Positions 1 to 13,000 of a stretch of 64,000 nt of DNA are shown piece by piece. The DNA comes from Antedon mediterranea (lineage: Eukaryota; Echinodermata; Crinoidea; Comatulida; Antedonidae): positions 8,843,001 to 8,907,000 of the forward strand of contig NC_092680.1 of assembly GCF_964355755.1 (NCBI RefSeq), in the 5' to 3' direction. A program made the position numbers and the translations under genes. The notes below the pieces were generated by a model that saw only the letters and a list, made by a program, of their open reading frames with translations, was not told where the DNA came from and searched no databases. Numbering within the stretch: the stretch's first letter is position 1; each line of letters opens with the position of its first letter.

Positions 1-3000
1 ACAGTATGCAATAAAGAATTTCCAATATTATTATTATTATTATAATAACCGATAATCCGTGCTAGGCTCGCTCGAGTAGGCCTGCTCGAGTATGCCTACT
101 CGAGGTCAACACAGCATCAGCGAAACTATCTAGGGCCTAGAGCTGGGTACAGTATATAACAAAAACGCGTCTTAATTCAATCCAAATTGAAATAAAATAT
201 GTTAAGATTTGCCCATATAACATTAAAATTGTTAAGGGTGTTGCAAAAAAAAAAGATACTGCTATTATGTGTGTTTTAAACGTTCTTTTCTAACTACCTT
301 TTTAACTCAACCCATCGGAATTTCCCATACAAAAACATGTGGCGAAATGGTTTGTTTACAATCTATACCCACTCGGTGAAATTTGAGTGACGTCATCGCG
401 GTTCACCATTTCTCTCTATTGTAGTATTCAAATGCCAGTTCAGATTTCAGCCATTCAGAAATCTTCCACCAATGAACACAAACCAAAAGATTACACAATA
501 GAATGCAATTACAACATTCAAGCTTCACATTTAAACTTCATCTATTTTGTTGTTGTAACTCTATATTAGTACTGCCTGGTTTAACCCGCCATAATCATAT
601 TTCATCAGCCAAATCAATAAATTATTTCCTTTCATTTAATTAAAAAGCTTTGTACTACAGCTTATCAAAAGGAAACAAACATGTTTTTCTACCTTCTCCT
701 TAGTTCACACTGCATTTCACTTCATTCCAATTATACACGTTCTGAAGTTATAGTAAAAACAATCTGTGAAGTACGTCCACATAACGATAACCTAACACGT
801 CCCAAGTAACAAGATCAAATCTAGTTATTATATGTTACATTGAAGTAGAAGAATCATGATTGTTACCAAAACGATATTTTAAATTTACCAAATGCACTTC
901 TTCTACAATTTGACCTATATTTTGAGAATTTAACTTCATTTGCTAATGAAATAAGTGAGAAGCTCATTGCATACCTACAGGCAAAATAAATTAAATGTGT
1001 TATCACATATTTAATAGGATTGTCATGCTCTATAATTTGAAAACAACGGGTAAGATAGGGAAATCTGCGAGAATGAGAAAAAGCTTCAAACACGGAATAT
1101 ATTAATCGATATGCAGACATGCCGCCGTTAGACTATTGATGCTTTGATGATACAAAAAAAATGTAATGTAAATAGTAACACAAGTCATTTTCCTATTATT
1201 AGACAATAAACAAAGTAAATATTACAGTTAATAATTTACTTGACATATGCTGAATTCAAAAGAGAAAACATCTCATGACTTAAGAGGAAAATTCTTGGTA
1301 TAAAATTATAATTGTTATTAACAACTTTAAATCCGGAGAACTTGTTCTAATGGTTTTCAATTAATTAAAACTATTTTTAGTTATGATCTTAAACAAGATT
1401 ACTTCAGTTAACACACAATATGTGCAGTCCATTTGTACTGGTTGGTGGTCTGGCCAGCCAAAGGTGCATGGAATTAATTGGCCGACAAATTGTCAACGTC
1501 AGTGGCTTGTTTATAAAAAAATAATTGGTTTTTGCATAATTCGGCATAAACATACTGTACTTATAGAATGTTTTTATGATTTCATTTAAATTTCTTTCAA
1601 AAGTAAAAATACAACATTTCATATCAGATAATGTTTTCTACCTCAAAAAGACTTTTTAAATAAATATAAAAACAGTATAAATAATTCAAGTATTATATAT
1701 ATTTTCTTTTTTTTAAATACTGTAGTTGTATTTTACATTTTTTTTCCTGAAAATGAATTAACTTTATGTTTAAGGTATGGTTGCAAACATTTCTATGCTG
1801 CCTAATTGTAATGTATATTTGTGGACCAACTGATTATAAGTACAGTAGTTACATATTGCCATTGGCATTGTTGAAACAGCACACTCTGCAAACATGCACA
1901 TTTGGTAAACACTAAGAAAAAATGATTTTAATCAGAATTACTAGGGACTTCTTAATAAGAACTTGTTTACGATCCTTACATGATGTTGACAAAAACAACT
2001 TGTTTACAAAGATGGCTTGTTTACTGTACAGTTGAGTAAATTTAAGCATGTGCAGGATTGTTTTTGCTTTTTTATCTACCACTCTATTTCACCTGCCGTT
2101 CAATACACAAATACTACTGTATGACACACACTTTTATCTCATACAATATTGTTGGTTTTGGCAAGCAGATTGTTATGACCAAGGGAGCTGAACTCCAGTT
2201 TAATTGATCGTACAGTCACCTACTGAGAAATCAATGTTGAGACATTTCTTTCTGGTAAATTTATCATAGGGTACTGTCCTATAGATTTAGCATTTGTTGA
2301 TAAACTATAACTCAGCTACACATAGGCAAATGGAGAAAAGATCTAAAACTGTCTGTGTCTAAAGGGGAATAGGAAAAAGGTCAGTGTGCGATCAAAAAGG
2401 ACAAAAAATGTTACCAATTTGTCATCTGGAAATGGACTCATTGTACTAGACATTTTAAAACGATGACAAATTACAAAACCATTGCATATAGATTTATTAC
2501 GACTAAGATTCTTAATGTGAAATATCAAATTATAGGTGCAAATGTTTGTTTGCAGTCTTCAGTTTTGACTTTCAAAAATGTATTTTATTCCAATATACTA
2601 CAGTATTATGTAATTTAACACTATTCTAACACATAATATTAGTAGCCAGAACTGGAAGAAAACAGAGGTATCTGTAGAAAAAAAACTCCAATCATTTGTT
2701 AGAAAATAAAACATTAAATATGAGAATGTGAGAAACTCCCTTTCATTATCACTACATGCATCCATTTTTAAGCATATCTAAATTCCAAAACATGTGATCA
2801 AGTTACAGTTGAAATATTCATATTCCAGAATTATTTATCATGTTTAATTGCATGAGAACATTTTCCTTGTTTTGTTACTCACCGGAAGCAGGCCTTTCAC
2901 CATGTGGGTCGTTGATTTGTCCATTCGTTAATTTAATGGCAAGTTATAAGTTTGTGTAGCTTGTATGTTTTTTAAAAGTTATTTCCATTTCTGTCATTCG

Positions 3001-4078
3001 TAATTCAGTCAAATATCCATAGACAACTCTGTTTATGTATTTGCTGTTGGATGGTGTGAAAATCTTTTTAAAAAGTTTAAAAAAACAAATGATTTCACTA
3101 CTTAGCACACTAAAGATTGATAGTAGGGAGGGATTCACTGCCTCGGTCCTATTTCAATTTCAAGCCGGACCTTTTCAGAACTGGTGGTGCTCATGTCTTA
3201 TAGAAAACTTCTTTCAAAGAAAAACCAATAGAAAGCAAAAGTACATTTGTGCATAAGTATTGATAACTTATAAGAAACAATCCAGTAGTAGTTTGCATTA
3301 AAAAGGGTTGCAGCAAAGACATCCACATTCCATTTTCTTAGTAAATCGTTACTTCTCCAACCTATAGCAATATAAGCTGGTTTATGCTCATAGCAGGTGT
3401 TGGTTGGCATGAGCATAGTGATGTGCTCATTTTAAAATTTATATGACAATTTTTTTGGCCATTCAATCTTATCTTAGCCAATAGGAAAATTCATCTTTTT
3501 TCAACTATATATAGTACTTGCATACGCTTCTTTCCTCGAGTTTTGCAAAAACCCTCTGTAACAATCCTCGCTTATACCTGGTATGGTTGGTACCGATAAT
3601 TTAAAATGTATTGGTATTATTATGGTATCTTTTATAATATTTACTTTAAACTTACTTATTAGACAGCATTCTTCTGTATACCAGTAGTTCCAATTCAACT
3701 TCTTTTTTTTTTGTTAGAAGTCTCTCAAATGAACATGATATTTTGATATATCTGGAAATTTAAACATAAATTTATATGGAATTCATGAAAACAGTCTATA
3801 GATTTAGGCAATAATGATTATTAATGTTATTTTCCACTTTTTTGTATATAATTATACAGTACAGTGTAATTTATTCTCATTAAAATAAAATTAGAAATAT
3901 AAATTGTATATACAGTATATATATATATATATATACACATCAGGCAATGAACATTAATTCTAAACCGCCCGGTGATATACTGAAATTAATTAATTAATTT
4001 GAAACGATAAAGATGAGGAAATCTGTGAGAAATATATATTATATATTTCCAGATATTTACAGTAAAGCTATAGTATTA
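1..4078. other. AT-rich non-coding stretch
   Basis: No gene is supported here. Open frames are all under about 90 codons and lack recognisable domains or paired splice signals. A consensus CRE (TGACGTCA) lies at 388-395 and a short (TA)n tract near 3916-3936. A weak exon-like stretch near 2885-2935 on the minus strand ends in a GTGAGT donor, but no acceptor could be paired with it. Confidence 0.6.
388..395. promoter_or_regulatory. Consensus CRE palindrome TGACGTCA
   Basis: A perfect 8-bp CREB/ATF site (TGACGTCA) is followed by CGCGG. The nearby GC is higher than the surroundings, but no gene could be tied to it. Confidence 0.35.
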
Positions 4079-7000
4079 TGAATTGGATAGTGTACATACA
4101 GTACATATGAATTGCATAGTGTACATACAGTACATATGAATTACATAGTGTACATACAGTACATATGAATTACATAGTGTACATACAGTACATATGAATT
4201 ACATAGTGTACATACAGTACATATGAATTACATAGTGTACATACAGTACATATGAATTGCATAGTGTACATACAGTACATATGAATTGCATAGTGTACAT
4301 ACAGTACATATGAATTACATAGTGTACATACAGTACATATGAATTACATAGTGTACATACAGTACATATGAATTACATAGTGTACATACAGTACATATGA
4401 ATTACATAGTGTACATACAGTGCATATGAATTACATAGTGTACATACAGTACATATGAATTACATAGTGTACATACAGTACATATGAATTACATAGTGTA
4501 CATACAGTACATATGAATTGCATAGTGTACATACAGTACATATGAATTGCATAGTGTACATACAGTACATATGAATTACATAGTGTACATACAGTACATA
4601 TGAATTACATAGTGTACATACAGTACATATGAATTACATAGTGTACATACAGTACATATGAATTACATAGTGTACATACAGTACATGAATTGCATAGTGT
4701 ACATACAGTACATGAATTGCATAGTGTACATACAGTACATATGAATTACATAGTGTACATACAGTACATGAATTGCATAGTGTACATACAGTACATATGA
4801 ATTACATAGTGTACATACAGTACATGAATTACATAGTGTACATACAGTACATATGAATTGCATAGTGTACATACAGTACATATGAATTACATAGTGTACA
4901 TACAGTACATATGAATTACATAGTGTACATACAGTACATATGAATTGCATAGTGTACATACAGTACATATGAAATGCATAGTGTACATACAGTACATATG
5001 AATTACATAGTGTACATACAGTACATATGAATTACATAGTGTACATACAGTACATATGAATTGCATAGTGTACATACAGTACATATGAATTACATAGTGT
5101 ACATACAGTACATATAAATTACATAGTGTACATACAGTACATATGAATTACATAGTGTACATACAGTACATATGAATTACATAGTGTACATACAGTACAT
5201 GAATTGCATAGTGTACATACAGTACATATGAATTACATAGTGTACATACAGTACATATGAATTACATAGTGTACATACAGTACATGAATTGCATAGTGTA
5301 CATACAGTACATATGAATTACATAGTGTACATACAGTACATGAATTGCATAGTGTACATACAGTACATATGAATTACATAGTGTACATACAGTACATATG
5401 AATTGCATAGTGTACATACAGTACATATGAATTACATAGTGTACATACAGTACATATGAATTACATAGTGTACATACAGTACATGAATTGCATAGTGTAC
5501 ATACAGTACATATGAATTACATAGTGTACATACAGTACATATGAATTACATAGTGTACATACAGTACATGAATTGCATAGTGTACATACAGTACATATGA
5601 ATTACATAGTGTACATACAGTACATATGAATTACATAGTGTACATACAGTACATGAATTGCATAGTGTACATACAGTACATATGAATTACATAGTGTACA
5701 TACAGTACATATGAATTGCATAGTGTACATACAGTACATATGAATTACATAGTGTACATACAGTACATATGAATTACATAGTGTACATACAGTACATGAA
5801 TTGCATAGTGTACATACAGTACATATGAATTACATAGTGTACATACAGTACATATGAATTACATAGTGTACATACAGTACATGAATTGCATAGTGTACAT
5901 ACAGTACATATGAATTACATAGTGTACATACAGTACATATGAATTACATAGTGTACATACAGTACATGAATTGCATAGTGTACATACAGTACATATGAAT
6001 TACATAGTGTACATACAGTACATATGAATTGCATAGTGTACATACAGTACATATGAATTACATAGTGTACATACAGTACATATGAATTACATAGTGTACA
6101 TACAGTACATATGAATTGCATAGTGTACATACAGTACATATGAATTGCATAGTGTACATACAGTACATATGAATTACATAGTGTACAGTACATATGAATT
6201 GCATAGTGTACATACAGTACATATGAATTGCATAGTGTACATACAGTACATATGAATTGCATAGTGTACATACAGTACATATGAATTACATAGTGTACAT
6301 ACAGTACATATGAATTGCATAGTGTACATACAGTACATATGAATTGCATAGTGTACATACAGTACATATGAAATGCATAGTGTACATACAGTACATATGA
6401 ATTGCATAGTGTACATACAGTACATATGAATTACATATGTGTACATACAGTACATATGAATTGTATAGTGTACATACAGTACATATGAATTGCATAGTGT
6501 ACATACAGTACATATGAATTGCATAGTGTACATACAGTACATATGAATTACATATGTGTACATACAGTACATATGAATTGCATATGTGTACATACAGTAC
6601 ATATGAATTGCATAGTGTACATACAGTACATATGAATTGCATAGTGTACATACAGTACATATGAAATGCATAGTGTACATACAGTACATATGAAATGCAT
6701 AGTGTACATACAGTACATATGAATTACATAGTGTACATACAGTACATATGAATTACATAGTGTACATACAGTACATATGAATTGCATAGTGTACATACAG
6801 TACATATGAATTGCATAGTGTACATACAGTACATATGAATTACATAGTGTACATACAGTACATATGAATTACATAGTGTACATACAGTACATATGAATTG
6901 CATAGTGTACATACAGTACATATGAATTGCATAGTGTACATACAGTACATATGAATTGCATAGTGTACATACAGTACATATGAATTGCATAGTGTACATA

Positions 7001-7213
7001 CAGTACATATGAATTGCATAGTGTACATACAGTACATATGAATTACATAGTGTACATACAGTACATATGAATTGCATAGTGTACATACAGTACATATGAA
7101 TTACATAGTGTACATACAGTACATATGAATTGCATAGTGTACATACAGTACATATGAATTGCATAGTGTACATACAGTACATATGAATTGCATAGTGTAC
7201 ATACAGTACATAC
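4079..7213. repeat. 29-bp satellite array (~108 copies)
   Basis: The array repeats CATAGTGTACATACAGTA followed by CATATGAATTA or CATATGAATTG, 29 bp per unit, over about 3.1 kb. Most units differ only at the A/G position after GAATT. A 27-bp variant lacking AT (TACATGAATTG) recurs, mainly between about 4680 and 5980, where it often heads a 27+29+29 bp higher-order unit. Rarer variants are GAAATGC and CATATGTGTA. Because 29 is not a multiple of 3 and the unit has no antisense stop, the minus strand shows long open frames cycling through all three phases (MYCMYTMQF-like peptides). These are repeat artefacts, not genes. Confidence 0.97.
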
Positions 7214-9796
7214 TTAAATATACATTTTGTATTCTAAATACCTTTGTTTAAAATTCAGTTTTATCAGAATGTATAAAACACAATTTTCATTAAAAATTTA
7301 GTTTTTTTAATGAAATTTGTATGAAATAGGTAATAGATATGTAATGTTATCTTATTAGGTTGAAAACAATGCCAGAATTTAGTATCCCAATAGAGAACAA
7401 TAAATGAGAACACAACATTGTTATTATTACATATTTTAATTCAGTGAGATATTATATGATATTCAGCTTTAAAAAAAAGAACATACGCCAAGCTTAGATA
7501 ACATTCATATGTAAATCAACCTGATTATGTTTTGTTGGATTCTGAAGCTTTAATTATTATCAATATGAACCACCCACGCAAAGTGCTAAAAAAAACTATT
7601 AAATCCAGACATACACTACTCAAAAACAATGGGTAACCTGATTCGTAGGTTTACTACATTGACAACAAATGCTGCAATAGAGTATACAGTTAATAGAATA
7701 AATAAAAGGATGATTAAAAGAAAATAAACGGTAGCTGTTAATTAACTGCAGTTTTATTGAGGAGTAGAGGCGAATCTAAAGAATAAAATACAAAAAATAA
7801 AAAATCTTTAACCTTTTGTTAATCATGAAGTCTTTGATTTGGTATGATTATCTGATCGTTACCTAAAAAAAAAGTTTGAATTTTAATTTCAATTGAAGAA
7901 TCGAAAGCTTGGTTCCCACTAGGAAAATGATCTTATATCAATTCTCCGTCCCCTCTATTAACAAAGTTGAATCATTACTGATTCGCAACATAGTTGTAAA
8001 AACATACAGTAGTAATCCATTATCAATCCCACTATATTTTTGTGCGAGTAATGTTGCAATGGATTGAAAGTTTGCAGCCACAAAATTCAATATTTTAATA
8101 GCTTAAACTGTTTTAAAGTTTAAAATTATTATTTTAAGTTACTGCTTTTCCCATCCTTCTATTGTTATTATTATTCGTTATTTATAAAGATGCTTTTCCA
8201 AAGAAAGACCAAAGCTCTGGACACAGTAATTCCATAGGTTGCTCGCTTGATTAATAGTGGGTAGTAACCTACACAATTGTGCTTCAAGAAAATATTGATG
8301 AGAAAACATACAGGAATAGACTTTAAACAAATACATATTTTATAAAAAAAATAATCAGAAATGTTTAACTGTAAAATAATCATCTAATATGGGAATTTAC
8401 AGAAAAAATCACCTTGTCAATTCATCCTGAATTTAAGATCAATAAATATATTCGACCTTTGAGGTGATTATAGCCTGCAAGCTAGATTAATTACTTCCTC
8501 TTTTATGATTGGTTACCATCTTTCAATGACCGCATTAGACAGCTTCATCTAAATTGAATTCATAGTTCAACAAGGTGCTTGAACTATTGAAAAAATGATT
8601 AAAATGCATCTGCAGTCCTGTGTAACATTTTAATAATGATATGAGATTTTCTGTTTAGCAAGAGTTGTAGTACAATGTTTGGTGTTAGTATGATAAAACA
8701 AATCAATAATCCTAAAATACCGTAAAATATAGAAGTTTCTACGGTTGAGGAAAATGAAGAGATTAAGGAATACAGATGATGATACTTACACACATCCAGC
8801 GTTGTGTGATGAAAATTATCAATATTAAATGCCAGTGGAATTTCATGAATAGTGCATACTGCCACCTAATATAGGAATTACTGTAATGTCTTTTCAGTCC
8901 AAACAGGAAGTAAAGTCATACAGTATTCATCTTCAGGATATTTTCATCGTTCTATGGTTTTACCTGTACTCATTCCAATATACACCATAAATGACTATAA
9001 TACACCAATACTAGGCTCAAAGAAAGTGCAGTGAGTTTTAGTCCTCATGGCACATATTGGGGAATGGCCCGGAATGTCTCTCCTACTTTGAGATGGTCCC
9101 TCTCTTTCAATGGCAAACTAGTAACATTTGTAAAGCAGCAACTGTATAAAGTAAAACCATGAATTGTTTTTACTTATTGAATGTCTGATGCCCTCTGCAC
9201 CCAACATTCAAAACAAATTGGCACCCTTGCTTCATATCAAAATATATGTTTAGCAGGCGTGGTCATCAGCTTTTGCAGTGGTATTGGAACATAAGAGATG
9301 ATCGTGTGATTAAATGCCCTGTAAATCGAAACAAACCTTTGAAGAGTTACAAATGATAAGATAAGATAGAGTAATGACCCTGCAATCATTTACCCCAATT
9401 ATCTATCACATTTGTAAATAAAAATATAGCAATAACACAAAGTACAAAGTAAAATTTCACCACATGACAAATAAATTAATCATAATGTGTGAGCAAAGTA
9501 GATTACAGTATTATTGTTTGAAGATAATCCTGTAGAAAACTTTACACCTCAGATATGCAAGGCGTTTGGCTAACTTTGTGCTCAACGAATAATCTGTTAA
9601 GTAATATATCTATTTGATAGGTAAATATAAATGCAATCTTGTTTGTGAAATACTTAACGTTTAAAATACTCTGTTAACTAAATACTCAACGGAAAAATTA
9701 TCTCAACATGAAAGTTCTAAACCGAAAACACAGACAAATTATCATACAAAACAGTAGGCCTACCTACAATACAGGGTTGCTGCATTCACATCAACT
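7214..9796. other. Non-coding stretch
   Basis: AT-rich sequence with many stops in all frames. No exon, RNA gene or clear repeat was recognised. Confidence 0.5.
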
Positions 9797-10008
9797 GGGC
9801 CCTATTTCTGCAGCCAAGAAAATACCGTATTTAATACGGTATTTTTTGAATACCGTATTTATACCGTATTTTTTTGGCAGCAGAAACTGCGCTCATAAAA
9901 AAAAAGTATTTTGTATACCGTATTTTCCCCACAAAATTTGTGTATAAAATACGGTATTTACAAATTTATACCATATTTTTTGTACCCTTTTCTGCTGCCA
10001 ATAATAAT
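9797..10008. repeat. Dispersed CCGTATTT / TTTCTGCTGCC-module repeat
   Basis: The element begins GGGCCCTATTTCTGCAGCC. It contains several copies of AATACCGTATTT or its inverse, an inverted GGCAGCAGAAAC in the middle, and ends with TTTTCTGCTGCCAA. The inverted TACCGTATTT and ATACGGTATT words make it hairpin-prone. A homologous copy lies at about 25030-25200 (same module order, with CCATATTT replacing CCGTATTT). Related ends occur at 25563-25649, 29271, 41580 and 52130. It is probably a MITE-like or composite non-autonomous element; no protein is encoded. Confidence 0.65.
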
Positions 10009-13000
10009 AATTTCTGTCGCTGTCAGATGTTTTACACTACATGTATAGATATATTCAGCGAAAATGTGGAGTGAAGACGTTACGGTTACTGTATACATCT
10101 GTGTGGGGAGGGAGGGGGAGGGGTATGTCCGGCCAACTAAAAGGTAATAAAAGGGACAACCACATTTATCACTCGTGGAGGGAACGAATTACTTGTCCCC
10201 ATTACAATGTTTTCTGTGCTCTCACAACATCTCTATCACTAGAGCTAGGCTGTTGAAATCAGTTACCTATCTTATACCTATAATAAACTATATAACTTTG
10301 ATTTATCCCCGATACAACTCCGATAGAGGTAAGAGATGTACATCCAAGGTAAATTTAACTCCATTACATGATGTTAGACAAGTGATAGACACTTCCCATT
10401 GGATTTATAGGGGTACATCAGATTTTTATTTGGTGTATTATTTTGCATTTGAACAGTCCATCTGACTGTATTTATCTCCGGTAGAGAAAACAGCATTCAT
10501 AGCATAAAAATAAAATGGGAATCGAGACTACAACCAGACATAATTATTTTGATAACTTTACAGGAACTACTGGAGACAACTACAATAGAAAGCTAAACAC
10601 TTCATTTTTAGAACTCAATTATTAACATTTGGGAGTTTCCCTAATAATTCACAAATAAATTGTAAGTTAGTTTCGGTTGTGAATGAGAAGAGATGATAAA
10701 AGGGCTTTTTTAATGTTTATTATCTAATATTAAATAGATTTAACACTAAAAATAACACAAACATTTATTGGCTGCCAGCATTTCCATACTGCTTTGTAAC
10801 AATATCTCTTCTTTTCTTATACAGTTGCATAAAATTCTTTGATAATAGTGTTCTTTGTCTCGTTATTCCAACCACTAATAGGCTTTTTTTTAAATACAGT
10901 ATTGTATGTTTACAATCATTCTACTTCAACTAAGTTGGAAAAACCAAAATTGTAATGAAGCAAATGAATTTATCAAACAGAAAGTACAAATTGGGTACAG
11001 CATTGTTGGGTAAAGTTAGTTTAGTATTGATAGCACAGTGGGCTAAATACAGCAACGCAAACAAGTTAACAAATTATTCTTTTCATAAATGTACACCTCT
11101 CTTCGAAAAGAAAGACCATTTATGGTATTCAAGTAACATAGGCACGAAATAGACTTACTGTATCAAATTTGCAGGGAAAAAAAATCATCTTAGTTTGTCA
11201 AGGATTTTTCATAATCCCACAAGCAAATATTTGTATTTATTTTTGTTCTTAAATCTATGAGAAATAAACACCATTCCATAACATAAAAAGAGCTTTTTCA
11301 ATGCTTACTTAAGCACTTTTTAACTGTTTTAACTTAAACAGCCCATTTATTTACTTTGTACTTTAATGTACGATTAATTGTATATAATTATGAGTTTGTA
11401 TAATAAAACGAATAGTTTGACTTGTATATGAGTCAGTGAAAATATTGTTCTTTTGGGCATGGCACTATAGTATTACCATATTTAAATTTGTTCTATTTTT
11501 AGATTATATAATAACTGTACAATATATAACTAATAAAGCCACTTATTGAATAGTAATTGATACTAAAATCAATACAATATAAAATCACCATATGAATGAT
11601 TTCTCAGTAACTAATACCCCTGAGAGCCAATATTGGGTACGGGTATTGTTACATTGTAAAGATATTATATATATTATAGAATAAACCACATCATTGTACA
11701 GTAAAACTACAGTACATATAAAAAATGGAATTATTATTTTATTATGATATTCTAATTAAATGGAAGAAAAATCATACTTTATTACTTATTCATTCCAAAA
11801 ACAAAATACACTAACCAACAATGGTGTCGGCAGTTTATAAGTGCCACTTCCTCTAGAAAGCATGGGCTACTGTCGGTTTATCCAGGTAAACTAGGCACGA
11901 AATAGACTGCAATATGTTTGTACATTAATCAGACACAAGGTGATAATGGTATTTGCTATAAAAACTACCTTTTACATTAGCGAGAATAACAAAACAAAAT
12001 CAAAGAAATTAAACTTTTTAGGTTTAACAGTAGAATACTGCATTCAACAAAAAGTCTGCCAAAATACATCAAGATAGTCTGTTCTATAAATAACTTTATG
12101 GTAAGTTTGTAATGGTTTCCCACCAAAATGAATTAACTGTACAACATATATAATAATAATACAACATAATGTTGTTTTCGCTGCTGCTTGTGCAAATAAG
12201 GAAATCACAACAACGCCGGTTTAGTCTTCAAGTAGGATTAGTTAGGGATTCCCCCTATGACTCATCTTTCTTAGAAGCTATTCCTTACAATAGGTTTCTT
12301 GAATCACAGGAAGTTTTTAAAACTTGAGATTTGATTTTGATTGGTTGTGGTTTGCTGCATGAAAGCAGCATATCCGTAAAGTATGGCCAAGTTAGTGGAC
12401 TAACAATACAGTGCAGTACTATATTCTGTCTTGGTAGCTACAAACTTGATCATATAATGCATTATTGTGCTCTATACATTTATATTATACATAGCCTATA
12501 TGTGTGAAATGGCATCACATGATCGACTGTGCTGCGCCAAGGATAAAATTTGTTACTATGCCCTGGCATATGACATCAACAGACTACACTGGGCCTGCGC
12601 TTACTTATATTTTTAAAAAAAACGAATGTGCCCATATATGAAAAAAATTGTGAAAGAATATAATAGAAGCTATAATTTCTCTGACTAGTGTTGGTATGAT
12701 TACCAATGTACACTGTTGTTGTTTTTCAATAATTTTAAGTTTAAATAGGTACAGTGTATTCATTACAAGAACCCTTGTAAAATGATCAGGTAAACCACCA
12801 TTTTATATTGTACTTACTAATCAAAGTTCTTCAGACAAAAAATATTTATTTAAACAAGTTTACAATTGAAAACTATTGTATATTCAAAAACCAGGTAACC
12901 ATAGAAGGTATATTACAAAATGAACAACAGTTCTATTCATACATCTCTATGTACTTTAATGAAACTTAATAAGAAAATATTTAGAATAAATCCAAGGAAA

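Noticed and set aside
2885-2935. Minus-strand exon-like segment ending in a GTGAGT donor
   Set aside because: A stop lies just upstream in the best frame with no acceptor between, and the 14-codon ATG-led alternative has no support.
4663-7182. Several long minus-strand open frames with Cys/Tyr-rich repeats (up to 171 codons)
   Set aside because: They are translations of the 29-bp satellite, open only because the unit lacks antisense stops; the same peptide appears in all three phases.
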